Source of the DNA: an uncultured Schlesneria sp.
GTDB taxonomy: Bacteria; Planctomycetota; Planctomycetia; Planctomycetales; Planctomycetaceae
DNA: 61,366 bases
Reading direction: 5' to 3'
Assembly (NCBI GenBank): GCA_903834925.1
Contig: CAILLA010000093.1
Coordinates: forward strand, 1 to 61,366
The notes under the pieces were generated by a model. That model made no database searches. It saw only the letters and a list, made by a program, of their open reading frames with translations, and was not told the DNA's origin. Shown in pieces: positions 1 to 8,816 of this stretch; the first letter of the stretch is position 1; every line of letters begins with the position of its first letter. Position numbers and translations under genes: made by a program.

Positions 1-435
1 GCGTTATCTGGTTTCCAAATTTGCTTCCACCTGGACGAGCCAAGGTGGAAAGCAAGAACACAATCTTTCGGGAGGGGCGTTATCTGGTTTCCAAATTTGC
101 TCCCACCTGGACGAGCCAAGGTGGAAAGCAAGAACACAATCTTTCGGGAGGGGCGTTATCTGGTTTCCAAATTTGCTTCCACCTGGACAAGCCAAGGTGG
201 AAAGCAAGAACACAATCTTTCGGGAGGAGCGTTATCTGGTTTCCAAATTTGCTCCCACCTGGACAAGCCAAGGTGGAAAGCAAGAACACAATCTTTCGGG
301 AGGGGCGTTTTCTGGTTTCCAAATTTGCTTCCACCTGGACAAGCCAAGGTGGAAAGCCAGAACACAATCTTTCGGGAGGGGCGTTTTCTGGTTTCCAAAT
401 TTGCTCCCACCTGGACGAGCCAAGGTGGAAAGCTT
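1..435. repeat. 76-bp tandem repeat array, about 5.7 copies
   Basis: Copies begin at 1, 77, 153, 229, 305 and 381, and the last breaks off near 435. The array starts at the window edge, so it may continue upstream. Each unit holds an inverted pair, CCACCT and AGGTGG, around a 10-base loop (GGACGAGCCA or GGACAAGCCA), so each unit can fold into a hairpin. Copies differ at a few positions only (TTATCTGG/TTTTCTGG, GCTTCC/GCTCCC, GACGAG/GACAAG). Because 76 is not a multiple of three and the unit has few stops, long open frames appear in several frames on both strands; they are by-products of the repeat. There are no unique spacers, so this is not a CRISPR array. Confidence 0.95.
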
Positions 436-822
436 GTGAACCAACCACTGCGCAAATCTCGACATTTTCGAAAACCGTCGATCGTCCAAGGCGCTCAAAC
501 CAACCCAAGAGACTCAACGGAAATTCGTTTTTGGTTTTGTTATACGAGTGAACAATATGAGAAGACGGTGGGACTTCGAAGACTTGTCACCACCCTACGT
601 TTTTTCTTTGATCTTTGACAATTCGGTATCAATTCATACGGCTGACCCCGTCGTCGATTTGAGGCGACGGGCTGGCCGGGGCGGTTCGATGTGCGCTTTG
701 AGGGTGCGGTCGAGTTTTTCTTAGCCCATTTCTGCGAACAATTTGGTGGGACTTCGAAGACTTGTCCCACCCTACTTGACCTACACGATCGTGTTGCGGT
801 GAAATGACGAGGATGAATTCAT
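436..822. other. Gene-free stretch with two copies of a GGTGGGAC hairpin
   Basis: No convincing gene. A hairpin of GGTGGGAC, an inner TTCGAAGACTT and GTCCCACC lies at 745-771. A slightly altered copy, GGTGGGAC followed by GTCACCACC, lies at 567-593, and both are followed by CCTAC. A third hairpin, CCCGTCG with CGACGGG, lies at 647-671. The repeated motif looks like a dispersed palindromic repeat rather than a terminator, because no T-run follows in either direction. Confidence 0.6.
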
Positions 823-1683
823 TCAAGGAGTTGCCGTAGTAGGAGGCGGGGCGGGGTCGTCGGTGGGGGGTTGCCAGTCGCCCCAGTGTGAGAGGTAGTG
901 CTTGTACGCGGGAATCGATTCGCTCATCTGTTCCAGCCAGACTTTGGTTTCCGCGACGATACGATGTTCGTCTTCCATGGTGAGTTTGCCGAGCATCACT
1001 CGTGTGCGGAGAAACACGAAATATGTGTCGAGTACGTCACAACGGCAATAGTCATTGATTGCGACCACCTCCCCTGCGTCATACATCCCCTGGACCTGGG
1101 AGCCGTCGACACCGGACTTTCCTGGTTTTCCAATCAAGTTTGCCAGAAGATTCAGTCCTCCGCTGATCCGGTAGGCTCCGAAGTTTGACAGCAGGTCGAG
1201 CAGGTCGAGATGTGCTTGAGAATTGTAACGATTGCGAGCTTGCTCATACTGACGAGCTTCGACATTGAACCAGGCGGGAACCGAATATCCATAGCGATAG
1301 GCTGCTAACTCAAGAACCGGGATGTCATAACCTCGACCATTGAAGCTGACGAGTGTCGGTCGACCGTAGGCATTCCAACCCTGCCAGAAGTGTCGTGTGA
1401 TCACATGGGGTCGAAATCGGGGAGAATCGAGCACGGCGACGTCTTGCAGTCTGTAGTCTGCGCCGACCTTTGCGACAGCGACCGAAATCGGCAGCATGAA
1501 CGTCGCGGGCAAAATATCCTTGCCGTTTTCCGCCAGCAATTGAGCTCGATAACGAGCTAATGCATCCTGTGCCGAAAGTCCTTCTTTCGGGTATCGGATC
1601 TTTGATACCAAATCGCCGTCGGCGATGGTTTCGGTGTCGAAGATGAAGTAGGCCACTTGTGACTTTTGGTCTGGCGTTGCCAT
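823..1683 (-). CDS. DEDDy 3'-5' exonuclease, PolB exonuclease-related
   Basis: 286 aa. Resembles the predicted 3'-5' exonuclease family related to the proofreading domain of family B polymerases (Pfam DNA_pol_B_exo2). The DEDDy acidic residues can be placed: D16 and E18 in FDTET, D120 in NGRGYDIP, and Y212-x3-D216 in YCRCD. It should remove nucleotides from 3' ends of DNA or RNA with two metal ions; its substrate cannot be told from sequence. The start is supported by GAGGAAA just upstream. The C-terminus ends in a Pro/Thr tail. It stands alone between repeat-rich regions, with no polymerase gene near. Confidence 0.85.
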   Translation of the reverse strand: MATPDQKSQVAYFIFDTETIADGDLVSKIRYPKEGLSAQDALARYRAQLLAENGKDILPATFMLPISVAVAKVGADYRLQDVAVLDSPRFRPHVITRHFWQGWNAYGRPTLVSFNGRGYDIPVLELAAYRYGYSVPAWFNVEARQYEQARNRYNSQAHLDLLDLLSNFGAYRISGGLNLLANLIGKPGKSGVDGSQVQGMYDAGEVVAINDYCRCDVLDTYFVFLRTRVMLGKLTMEDEHRIVAETKVWLEQMSESIPAYKHYLSHWGDWQPPTDDPAPPPTTATP

Positions 1684-1822
1684 TCTGTGTTTTCCTCAAA
1701 GGAAGAGACTTTCACGCCGGCCTGATGAATCGGCCATACGAACGTCAGGTCATACTGTTTCGCGTTATGGGAGGAATGACTTTCCAAACCCGGGGAGCCA
1801 CGGTTTTGGACTTCCGCGAGTT

Positions 1823-1851
1823 TGAAACTTGACTCATTGAGTCAAGTTTCA
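1823..1851. repeat. Perfect 13-bp-arm hairpin
   Basis: TGAAACTTGACTC, a 3-base loop ATT, then GAGTCAAGTTTCA. All 13 pairs match. It is upstream of the exonuclease gene (minus strand) and is not followed by a T-run on either strand, so it is more likely a repeat or protein-binding palindrome than a terminator. Confidence 0.9.
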
Positions 1852-1867
1852 GGAATTCTGCAAAAGT

Positions 1868-1989
1868 TGCCGTCTCGCTCCGCCGAGAAGAAAGCCGAAT
1901 TGCCATTTACCTTATGGTCCATCGGGGCTTTCAAGTGCCAGCCAAGATCTGCTGCAATTCGGCGATCGTCTCGGCGGAGCGAGACGGCT
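1868..1989. repeat. Long imperfect inverted repeat, about 35-bp arms
   Basis: The left arm at 1868-1903 contains CCGTCTCGCTCCGCCGAGA and, after five mismatched bases, GCCGAATTGC. The right arm at 1953-1989 is its reverse complement (GCAATTCGGC, five different bases, TCTCGGCGGAGCGAGACGG). About 50 bp separate the arms. Long near-perfect arms without a reading frame suggest a MITE-like or REP-like element. Confidence 0.85.
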
Positions 1990-2026
1990 ACTTGGTCTGA
2001 GGCGAAGCCTCGCTGGAGCCTTCGAC

Positions 2027-2074
2027 AAGGCCGTGTCTTCATGGTTCGATAACGCCTCCGAAGAACACGGCCTT
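2027..2074. repeat. Inverted repeat with AAGGCCGTG arms
   Basis: AAGGCCGTGTCTTC at 2027-2040 pairs with GAAGAACACGGCCTT at 2060-2074, with one extra A in the right arm. It follows directly on the previous inverted repeat and may be part of the same composite element. Confidence 0.8.
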
Positions 2075-2386
2075 ACCGATGACGGTAAAACCGTGGCACC
2101 CATTTTGACAGCTCTCCGTTTCAAAATCGCAACGTCCCGAGCAATGCAAACATCCCGTCATCAATCCGTTACACACAATCAAATTCACACCGGTCGACTC
2201 CGTTGGCGCGGTCACCGTCGTGGCGCATGATGTGGGCTGTTTTCCGACTCTCACAATACCTCGTCCGCACCTTGTGTGAAATTGACTTTTGCTGATTGTA
2301 GAATCCCGGAACCAATTGTTGGCGGCTTTTCACCCGTCAGTTTTCCGGTGCTTAGCCGTATCCTCCTGTCTTAGAAACGACTTACC

Positions 2387-2593
2387 GTGACTGATTTGAA
2401 TCCCCCTCCGATTACGCTCGATCAGTTTTTGAAGCAATCCGGGATTGTTGAGTCCGGCGGTCATGCGAAAATCTTGATTCAAGGAGGCGAAGTGTTACTG
2501 AACGGCGTTGTCGAGATACGTCGCGGTAAAAAACTGGTTCCGGGTGACGTCGTTGAGCTGTTTGGTGAGCGACTTGTGGTCGGCGAGGGATGA
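2387..2593 (+). CDS. S4-domain RNA-binding protein, YaaA/YbcJ-like
   Basis: 68 aa, GTG start. Almost the whole protein is one S4 RNA-binding domain (about residues 9-62): the start TLDQFLKQSG, the recognition turn GGEVLLNG, and the closing LVPGDVVEL. This matches the small stand-alone S4 proteins of the YaaA/YbcJ type, which bind structured RNA, often ribosome-associated. The size is normal for the family. In Bacillus the homologue sits by dnaN and recF; here it is far from dnaN (38.4 kb) and monocistronic. A role in ribosome function is inferred from family only. Confidence 0.85.
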   Translation: MTDLNPPPITLDQFLKQSGIVESGGHAKILIQGGEVLLNGVVEIRRGKKLVPGDVVELFGERLVVGEG

Positions 2594-2767
2594 TCTGTAG
2601 GCATCATTGCCACGAAGATCAGCACGTTCCTGAAAACCGATGAAAATGCAATTTCCCTAGAAAATATGGGGAAATCAGTGCGGATTGCTGAGTAAATTGC
2701 ATTCATTGCATCAAACAATTCTGGTCCAGATGCGTTTGGAACGCGGGTTGCTTAACTGTCTCGCATT

Positions 2768-3220
2768 ATGATAGCACTAAACGACTATACCACCGATGTT
2801 GTCCCGATGACTTCCCGCCACCCATCACTTCATGTGATCGGTGGAGATGCGACGTCGCGGGGCTATGTACTGAATCAACTGTCCCGCGTCGGGTTTGCTG
2901 CTCAAGAAGCACCAACACCCGCATCGCTGTTGGTTCACGAGTCAGACCAGGAATTGCTTCGACGTCGAGCCTTCTGGGCCGCCGTTGAGCAACGGGTCGC
3001 CAAGTTAACAATCAAGGACCGTGAGGTACTTGATCTGTTGATGGAATGTCTTCCAAACAAAGTCCTTGCGATGCGTCTGGGCATCACAGAACGAGCTGTC
3101 GAGATGCGTCGTGCATCGTTGATGAAGAAGCTGGAAGTTCGGTCGCTGACCGAGCTTGTTCGTCTGGTCACCAGGTTTGCGATCGTACAACAGTACGGCA
3201 TTATGCTTTCGATTTACTAA
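2768..3220 (+). CDS. FixJ/LuxR-type HTH regulator with truncated receiver
   Basis: 150 aa. Residues 80-137 form a LuxR-type helix-turn-helix of the FixJ kind (LTIKDREVLDLL, then NKVLAMRLGITERAVE and the RSLTELVRLV end). Before it, residues 20-55 (SLHVIGGDATSRGYVLNQL, then VGFAAQEAPTPASLL) resemble only the first strand and helix of a receiver domain. The sequence then jumps to the linker, so the acidic pocket and phospho-acceptor Asp are missing. It probably binds DNA without phosphorelay control. Start at ATG 2768; an internal ATG at 2807 would drop the first 13 residues. No histidine kinase is adjacent. Confidence 0.75.
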   Translation: MIALNDYTTDVVPMTSRHPSLHVIGGDATSRGYVLNQLSRVGFAAQEAPTPASLLVHESDQELLRRRAFWAAVEQRVAKLTIKDREVLDLLMECLPNKVLAMRLGITERAVEMRRASLMKKLEVRSLTELVRLVTRFAIVQQYGIMLSIY

Positions 3221-3281
3221 ATCCTGAAACGTTGGCTCGGTTCACTTCAGAAATGGGGTGAGATTCGGTTAATGTCGAGGG

Positions 3282-4907
3282 ATGCAAGAGAATTTGAATC
3301 CTCAGCGTTTTCGGGTACCGCGTGAGAACCGGTCACTACTCAGTATTCCCGAACAGCACACCGTTAGCCGGCTTGTCGAAGAGAATCGAACTTTCTTCGA
3401 CAAGTCTGTTTGCGCTCTGCATGGTCGCTCATTGACCAGCCTGCGAGCCGATGCACGTAGTGAAGCGGTTAAGCTGGCAAGGTCTTATACATCCAGCTTG
3501 TTGCAAACGGACATTCCAGAAACTGACGTTCAATCTTGTGTGGTCAGTGGACATCAACCCGAACTGTTTCATGTTGGTGTCTGGGCTAAGAACTTTACTC
3601 TCTCTGGAGTCTCACGGCGCTGCCATGCGACCGCCATCAATCTGGTCATCGATAACGATACGCTCAATACGACGTCGTTAAGAATTCCAGGGGGGACGCG
3701 CGAGCGATTGCAAATCGATCGCGTCCCGTTCGATACGCCGCGTCCAGCCCTCCCTTGGGAAGAAGCGAACGTTCTGGATCTGGATCTCTTTCGGGGATTC
3801 GGGGGGGCCGTCAGCCAACATCTGGCCAACGCGTGGAAATTCGAACCGCTGATTGGTACGGCATGGGATGCTGCGGTCAGGCAATTATCCGTTTCCACTC
3901 GATTGTGTGACAGCTTGACTGCGCTGCGTGCTCACGTGGAACGAAGCTGGGGTCTTTGCAATCTCGAACTGCCAATGTCGCAACTCTGTGAGACTGAACC
4001 GTTTCTCTGGTTCGTCGCACACTTATTATCACGGCTTCCTGAATTACACCAAATCTATAACCAGGCTGTTGCCGAATATCGTCGTGAACATCGACTTCGA
4101 AATCGCATGCAACCCGTACCAGATCTGGATACAGTGGACGAATGGTATGAAACACCGTTCTGGATCTGGCAGCGTGGCGACACTCAACGAGGACGACTTT
4201 TCGCTCGACAAGTTGGTTCGATCTGCGAACTGCGAAATCAGACGGAGGTAATTGCCCGCATCCCGGTCTCGGACCAAGGTTCGTTGGAAGGTTCGGTCAA
4301 GCAGTTGAGCGATTTCCCGGCGCGTGGGCTTCGATTGCGGACACGAGCTCTGACCACGACCTTGTTTGCTCGCCTGTTTCTGGCCGATTTATTCGTGCAT
4401 GGGATTGGCGGAGCCAAGTATGATGCGATGACGGATGTGATTTGCGAACGCCTGTTTGGGATCAAGGCACCATCGTTCTTGACGGTTTCCGCCACGCTGT
4501 ACCTCCCCTTGGGAGATCCGTTCTCAGCGACAGAACGCGAGCTTCGCGACATCAATCACAAACTGCGCGACTTGACTTATAACCCTGATCGCCATCTCGA
4601 AAGTGTCCCTGAAACGGCGACATTGATTGCGGAGAAGAACGCGTTGCTTGCGTCTGCGGCAGAGTTACGCCAGTCCCATGCCCTTCGCGGGCGCTTGACG
4701 CCGGATCAACATCATCGACTCACCGAAATTCGTGTGGCTCTGCAAAAACAGACGGATGCCGTTCGAACGGATTATGAGACAACTCGTGCGGATATTCGCG
4801 CTCAATTGTCAGCCAATGCCCTTGTCACCAATCGTGAATACGCTTTTGCGCTGTATCCCGAAAGCCAACTACGGCAGTTCTTATTGCCATTATCGGCCGG
4901 TAAATGA
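3282..4907 (+). CDS. BshC-like protein (bacillithiol synthase-related), function unproven
   Basis: 541 aa. The motif VVSGHQPELFHVGVWAKN aligns with the GGQQAGLLTGPLYTIHK motif that I recall from BshC, the cysteine-adding enzyme of bacillithiol synthesis. Further similarities are an acidic VIDNDT stretch, a C-terminal GGAKYDAMTDVI segment in the place of the BshC GPGEINYW region, and a helical, probably coiled-coil, stretch at about 430-515. The overall length fits BshC. I see no bshA or bshB genes in the window, so the substrate may differ. GAGGG lies upstream of the ATG. It converges on the ABC ATPase gene with a 12-bp gap. Confidence 0.55.
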   Translation: MQENLNPQRFRVPRENRSLLSIPEQHTVSRLVEENRTFFDKSVCALHGRSLTSLRADARSEAVKLARSYTSSLLQTDIPETDVQSCVVSGHQPELFHVGVWAKNFTLSGVSRRCHATAINLVIDNDTLNTTSLRIPGGTRERLQIDRVPFDTPRPALPWEEANVLDLDLFRGFGGAVSQHLANAWKFEPLIGTAWDAAVRQLSVSTRLCDSLTALRAHVERSWGLCNLELPMSQLCETEPFLWFVAHLLSRLPELHQIYNQAVAEYRREHRLRNRMQPVPDLDTVDEWYETPFWIWQRGDTQRGRLFARQVGSICELRNQTEVIARIPVSDQGSLEGSVKQLSDFPARGLRLRTRALTTTLFARLFLADLFVHGIGGAKYDAMTDVICERLFGIKAPSFLTVSATLYLPLGDPFSATERELRDINHKLRDLTYNPDRHLESVPETATLIAEKNALLASAAELRQSHALRGRLTPDQHHRLTEIRVALQKQTDAVRTDYETTRADIRAQLSANALVTNREYAFALYPESQLRQFLLPLSAGK

Positions 4908-4919
4908 CTCTGAACTTTT

Positions 4920-5705
4920 TCAGGGCAGAATGACATTCGGATGGCGCATGCGATGACCGACTTGATCGAGCAGCGCAAGCTTGCCGCCATAGGTTCGTCG
5001 CAGGTTTTCTGTCGTAAAGGCTTGCTCGACAGGACCACTGGCGACCAGACGCATGTTGAGTAACAGGACCTCATCGAAGTACTCGGACACGGTTTGCAGG
5101 TCATGATGAACGACGAGCGCCGTCTTGCCGGCAGACCTCAGTTCGCGTAGCAATTCAACGATGGCTCGTTCGGTTGCCGCGTCGACACCTGCGAAAGGTT
5201 CGTCCATCAGATAGAGATCGGCATTCTGAACGAGCGCTCGGGCGAGAAAGACACGTTGTTGCTGACCGCCGGAAAGCTCACTGATCTGTCGACCTGCGAA
5301 TTCGGCCAGGCCAACCCGTTCGAGTGCCGCAAGCGCCTGTTGACGGTAATGCTTCGTCACGGGGCGAAACCAACCGATCTGTCGATAAAGCCCCATCGCG
5401 ACGACGTCCAGAGCGTTCACCGGAAAATCCCAGTCGACACTGGTTCGCTGAGGGACATATCCGATACGGCTTCGTTGCTGCTGATAGGTCTTGCCGAAAA
5501 ACCGAACATCCCCTTCGGTTCGCGGGATGAGTTCAAGGACCGCCTTGATCAGAGTACTTTTACCCGCTCCGTTCGGGCCGACGATGGCCACAAGTTTGCC
5601 TGGCGGTGCATCGTAGTCGATGTCCCATAGGACCGGTCGCCCCTGATAAGCGACCGTCATGTCGTGGATGGAGAGTGGCGAGGTCGGTGGATGGATTGCG
5701 GTCAT
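4920..5705 (-). CDS. Zn/Mn-type ABC transporter ATP-binding protein
   Basis: 261 aa. A complete ABC ATPase: Walker [10 protein letters not shown] (43-51), signature LSGGQQQR (144-151), Walker B LYLMDEP (164-170) and the H-loop His at 201. The wording around Q-loop and signature fits the metal-uptake branch (ZnuC/MntB/TroB). It hydrolyses ATP on the cytoplasmic side to drive import. It overlaps the upstream substrate-binding protein gene by ATGA and is surely cotranscribed. The usual next gene, a ZnuB/TroC-type permease, is absent: a gene on the opposite strand ends 12 bp away. Confidence 0.9.
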   Translation of the reverse strand: MTAIHPPTSPLSIHDMTVAYQGRPVLWDIDYDAPPGKLVAIVGPNGAGKSTLIKAVLELIPRTEGDVRFFGKTYQQQRSRIGYVPQRTSVDWDFPVNALDVVAMGLYRQIGWFRPVTKHYRQQALAALERVGLAEFAGRQISELSGGQQQRVFLARALVQNADLYLMDEPFAGVDAATERAIVELLRELRSAGKTALVVHHDLQTVSEYFDEVLLLNMRLVASGPVEQAFTTENLRRTYGGKLALLDQVGHRMRHPNVILP

Positions 5706-6715
5706 TGTCCTGGCTTCGATTCATGCGGGTTAACGCCGAGTTGCCCGTTTAACCCCTTTTCCGGTGCGATGCCACCGAGTGCGCGTGAAATCTGAGTCGC
5801 GTTATGGTCGAGCATTCCAATATACGTGCCTTCGTAGGTGCCGTCTGCCCCCATCGCATCCGAAAAGAGTTCGCCACCGATCTGAACTTTCACGTTTCGT
5901 GACTCGGTTCCTTCGATCACAGCCCGGATATTCTTTTCGTTGACGCTACTTTCGACAAAGATTGCGGGAAGTTTGTGTTCGACCAGGAAGTCAACCAGAC
6001 GATTCACGTCTTTAACCCCCGCTTCCGACTCGGTCGTGACCCCTTGTACTGATCGAACGTCGATTCCATAAGCTCGACCAAAATAACCGAAAGCGTCGTG
6101 AGCCGTTACCAGCACTCGTTGTGATGCCGGAATCGATTCGATGACCTCCCTCACGTAGTTGTCCAGCTTCGATAGCTTGGATTGATAGCCATTGGCGTTT
6201 TGCCGGTATTCGTCGGAATGTACGGGATCGGTTTTTGATAATGTTTCGACAACACAGTTGACGCAGTTGCTCCATGCGCTGACATCCATCCAGACGTGAG
6301 GATCATAATGCCCTTCAAATTCGGGCGGAGATCGAAGGTACGATTTCTCTAATTTTGACGTGACCGCGACAACCGGCCGATTCGAGCGATTCACTTGTTG
6401 CAGGGCTTCCTGCATCCGGCCTTCGAGCGTCAGGCCCGAATAGAAAACCACATCCGCCTCTTGCAACTGCTTCACGTCATGTCGCGTCGCTTTAAACAAG
6501 TGCGGGTCGACGCCCGAACCGATCAAGCACGTCACATCACCATGCGTTCCCACAACTTCCTTGACCATATCGGCCACCATGCCCGTTGTGGCAACGATAC
6601 GGAACCGTTTCGGCGACGATCCTGCAGCGGGAGCTGTGCTATGACAACCGACGAAACTCGCCAAAAAGAGGCAGGCCAATGTGATCTTCGTAACGTGGAC
6701 AGTCATGCGAGTCAA
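5702..6715 (-). CDS. Zn/Mn ABC transporter substrate-binding lipoprotein (ZnuA/TroA family)
   Basis: 337 aa. The N-terminus is a lipoprotein signal (hydrophobic [10 protein letters not shown] then Cys-24), so the protein should be anchored outside the cytoplasmic membrane. Family cluster A-1 metal ligands are visible: His in DPHLFKA, His in DPHVWMDV, His in TAHDAFGYF and an acidic residue in LFSDAMG. His as third ligand is the ZnuA/TroA pattern rather than the Glu of PsaA. There is no His-rich loop. A perfect 16-bp palindrome lies 69 bp upstream and is a candidate metal-repressor operator. Partner ATPase overlaps downstream; permease missing locally. Confidence 0.9.
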   Translation of the reverse strand: MTRMTVHVTKITLACLFLASFVGCHSTAPAAGSSPKRFRIVATTGMVADMVKEVVGTHGDVTCLIGSGVDPHLFKATRHDVKQLQEADVVFYSGLTLEGRMQEALQQVNRSNRPVVAVTSKLEKSYLRSPPEFEGHYDPHVWMDVSAWSNCVNCVVETLSKTDPVHSDEYRQNANGYQSKLSKLDNYVREVIESIPASQRVLVTAHDAFGYFGRAYGIDVRSVQGVTTESEAGVKDVNRLVDFLVEHKLPAIFVESSVNEKNIRAVIEGTESRNVKVQIGGELFSDAMGADGTYEGTYIGMLDHNATQISRALGGIAPEKGLNGQLGVNPHESKPGQ

Positions 6716-6783
6716 CTTTTCAGGCTTGATCCGGGGATTAACTCATTGTCCAGATGATACCGTAAGAGTACTGGAAAGTAAAG

Positions 6784-6799
6784 TTTTGATTAATCAAAA
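6784..6799. promoter_or_regulatory. Candidate metalloregulator operator, 16-bp palindrome
   Basis: TTTTGATTAATCAAAA is a perfect palindrome, 69-84 bp upstream of the metal-binding protein start, in the intergenic region shared with the divergent DUF1559 gene. Its size and AT-rich symmetry suit a dimeric repressor such as a DtxR/MntR- or Fur-type protein. No such regulator gene lies in the window, so the assignment is inference from position and symmetry. Confidence 0.5.
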
Positions 6800-6927
6800 T
6801 CGTTTCGTCACAAAAAATCAGGCGATTCTTTCGGGCTTCGAATTGGCACCGCGACTTTAATCGGGTTAGTGTGTTTAAATTCGGGGAAGTCTACCTGCGG
6901 AATGGGTTCATAAACTGGAGACGGCTT

Positions 6928-7938
6928 ATGTTGAGAATGCGTCATCACCGCCGCGGCTTCACTTTGATTGAATTGCTGGTTGTCATCGCGATTATTGCAG
7001 TTTTGATCGCGCTGCTGTTACCTGCCGTCCAACAGGCCCGCGAGGCGGCAAGACGGGCCCAGTGCAAGAACAATCTGAAGCAATTCGGAATTGCTTTGCA
7101 CAATTACCACGACACGATGAATACGCTCCCCATGGGAATGAGCGGCTGGCCATACGATCTTGTGGGAACGCTTTGGGGTTGGGGGACCATGGTTCTGCCT
7201 TATCTCGACCAGGCTAATCTGTACAACGGACTCGCCGCTTCGTCAGGGGGAACCTCTCCACTACTGAATCAACCGGCGAAGGGGTTTGATGCCGTGATGG
7301 CGTCGTTCAATCCGCCGAATCCCCTTTTGCAGACGCAACTCTCGGTCTATCGCTGTCCGTCGGACACGGGGCTACCGACAGTGACCATTCCACCGGGGGG
7401 GCTCAATGGAAGCAAACGCCAGAACACTTACATTTACGGTCGTTCAAACTATCCGGGTGTCATCGGTGCGACGTACTCTGTCGGTGGCGGGTTACTGGCC
7501 CCGGACGGAGCGTTCGGCGAGAGCAGCAGTATCCGAATTCGAGATTTCCTGGATGGGACCTCGAATACATTTCTTGTTGGCGAACGACGATCTCCAGGAA
7601 CGGTCAGTGGAGGCTACGTTGGCGGAGAAACGATCTGGTGCGGTGCAAATGACGATGTCAGTCCTGAGTCCGACTGGCAGGGTTTTGCGATTCACCTCGG
7701 AATCTGCGACCCCGGCAACCCTCTTAATGTCAGAACATCAGCACCACCAAGCTTTAACAATTCAAGTTCCTTCACTGCGTTTGGCAGTCAACATACGGGA
7801 GGTGCCCATTTCCTGATGGCGGACGGTTCGGTCCGTTTCATCAATGAAAACATTGCCTCAGGACCACCAAATAAACCAGGCAGTACGTATCAAAACCTCG
7901 CCAATCGCGCTGATGGTCAAGTGATCGGCGAGTTTTAG
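6928..7938 (+). CDS. DUF1559 protein with prepilin-like N-terminus (no. 1)
   Basis: 336 aa from ATG 6928, chosen over the upstream in-frame ATG at 6871 because GGAG precedes it and the leader is then a normal short prepilin leader ([10 protein letters not shown]). The type III-like/IV prepilin motif [13 protein letters not shown] is followed by [14 protein letters not shown], the hallmark of planctomycete DUF1559 proteins. The C-terminus has [17 protein letters not shown], also family-typical. The Gly-Phe bond is the expected cut site for the prepilin peptidase encoded at 34616. Likely a membrane-tethered pseudopilin-like surface protein; its task is unknown. A GC-rich terminator follows. Confidence 0.93.
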   Translation: MLRMRHHRRGFTLIELLVVIAIIAVLIALLLPAVQQAREAARRAQCKNNLKQFGIALHNYHDTMNTLPMGMSGWPYDLVGTLWGWGTMVLPYLDQANLYNGLAASSGGTSPLLNQPAKGFDAVMASFNPPNPLLQTQLSVYRCPSDTGLPTVTIPPGGLNGSKRQNTYIYGRSNYPGVIGATYSVGGGLLAPDGAFGESSSIRIRDFLDGTSNTFLVGERRSPGTVSGGYVGGETIWCGANDDVSPESDWQGFAIHLGICDPGNPLNVRTSAPPSFNNSSSFTAFGSQHTGGAHFLMADGSVRFINENIASGPPNKPGSTYQNLANRADGQVIGEF

Positions 7939-7940
7939 AC

Positions 7941-7957
7941 CCGGCGCAGCCGGTTTT
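7941..7957 (+). terminator. Intrinsic terminator of the DUF1559 gene
   Basis: CCGGC, loop GCA, GCCGG, then TTTT, starting three bases after the stop codon. The stem is short but GC-only and correctly placed. Confidence 0.6.
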
Positions 7958-8038
7958 AGAGTTGCCGTTTCGCGGCAAGCTGGTCGCAGTGGTAGAATGC
8001 AATGGGATAAAAGTTCGTCGCTTTCAGGGAGACCAGCC

Positions 8039-8229
8039 GTGTTCAGTGCCGAGTTTGAAGCCGAAGTGAAAAACGGCTGTATCGAGCTTCCAGAATCGCT
8101 TCGTGACAAGATTCGTGTCCGCTTTACACAAGAAGAAGCACCCGCAACAGGGTCGATATTTATTCGTTGGCTGGCATCGCCGATTCACGTTCCCGGCTTT
8201 ACGCCACGAGCGCGCGAGGACGCTCATGA
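8039..8229 (+). pseudogene. Antitoxin-like gene fragment, 3' end lost
   Basis: From GTG 8039 (GGGAGA upstream) the frame encodes FSAEFEAEVKNGCIELPE, then RVRFTQEE and SPIHVPGFTPRAREDAHDR. This layout (short AbrB-like start, 'NPLxVPGFxPLxREExxxR' end) is that of small planctomycete and cyanobacterial antitoxins that precede PIN-type toxins. After AHDR the frame runs on only as the antisense of the SUKH gene, to a stop at 8335, and no toxin follows. I read it as an antitoxin gene truncated at a junction near 8225-8235. The family call is from memory of the pattern. Confidence 0.5.
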
Positions 8230-8600
8230 TCGCAGTCATGCACCCATTCAACGATTGGGTTTTCGCCGACTTCATTCACAGCTTCAAGATCAATGCAGTC
8301 ATAGTTTCCATATCCATCATTTCGGATTGGGATGAACATCACGGGAAAAGTTTTGGGATGTCTAGATCGCAGCAACTTCGTCATGAATTCAAAATTCAGG
8401 TGATCGGAGCCACCGAAACCAATAATAGTCTCAGACCCGACGCCACCGCCTCCGAATCTCTCTATAAATGCTCGGTATTGCGTCGGTAACGTTACGCCCA
8501 AGTTCTGAGTGGCTTTAGCAATAGAGTCTTGATCGACCGGGCCGATCAAATCCACGAACTCGACGTTTCTCAATTCCGATTCAAAATCTTCCAGATTCAT
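8199..8600 (-). CDS. SMI1/KNR4 (SUKH) family protein, possibly C-terminally truncated
   Basis: 133 aa from ATG 8600 (MNLEDFESEL), preferred over an upstream in-frame ATG at 8663. The core LGVTLPTQYRAFIERFGGGG is the SUKH superfamily signature, followed by IIGFGGSDHL and a FPVMFIPIRNDGYGNYDCIDL segment typical of the fold. SUKH proteins often act as immunity proteins against secreted nuclease toxins, but no toxin gene adjoins. The protein ends soon after NPIVEWVHD, where homologues usually go on, and this end overlaps the antitoxin remnant. The gene may have been cut there. Confidence 0.7.
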   Translation of the reverse strand: MNLEDFESELRNVEFVDLIGPVDQDSIAKATQNLGVTLPTQYRAFIERFGGGGVGSETIIGFGGSDHLNFEFMTKLLRSRHPKTFPVMFIPIRNDGYGNYDCIDLEAVNEVGENPIVEWVHDCDHERPRALVA

Positions 8601-8816
8601 TATTCTTGTCCCTATAAGGTGCGAATTCTCATGCTGGAGACACACTTCTTTTGCCTGACACATGAGCTCGCAGCAAATTTCCGAACCAACTAATTGTAAT
8701 AGTGTAAAGCGAATCCGCCATTACAATCGCGGAACGAAGCATTCTTCATGTTCTCACGAATCGCGGTGTCCCCTCCGGCAACCTTCGGTATTAAACACCG
8801 TTCGCGGGGCATCACC

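Larger units (their letters stand above)
1684..2386. other. 703-bp gene-free region rich in palindromes
   Basis: No gene is supported; the short open frames here are offset by the inverted repeats and carry no recognisable domain. The region holds three successive inverted repeats between 1823 and 2074 (listed separately). The promoter of the S4-domain gene must lie in its last part, but I could not pick out clear -35/-10 boxes. Confidence 0.6.

Noticed and set aside
1..435. CRISPR array
   Set aside because: The units follow one another directly with no unique spacers, and no cas gene is near.
21..618. Long open frames over the 76-bp repeat on both strands
   Set aside because: They arise because the repeat unit has few stops; they have no start sites, no domain and overlap each other in several frames.
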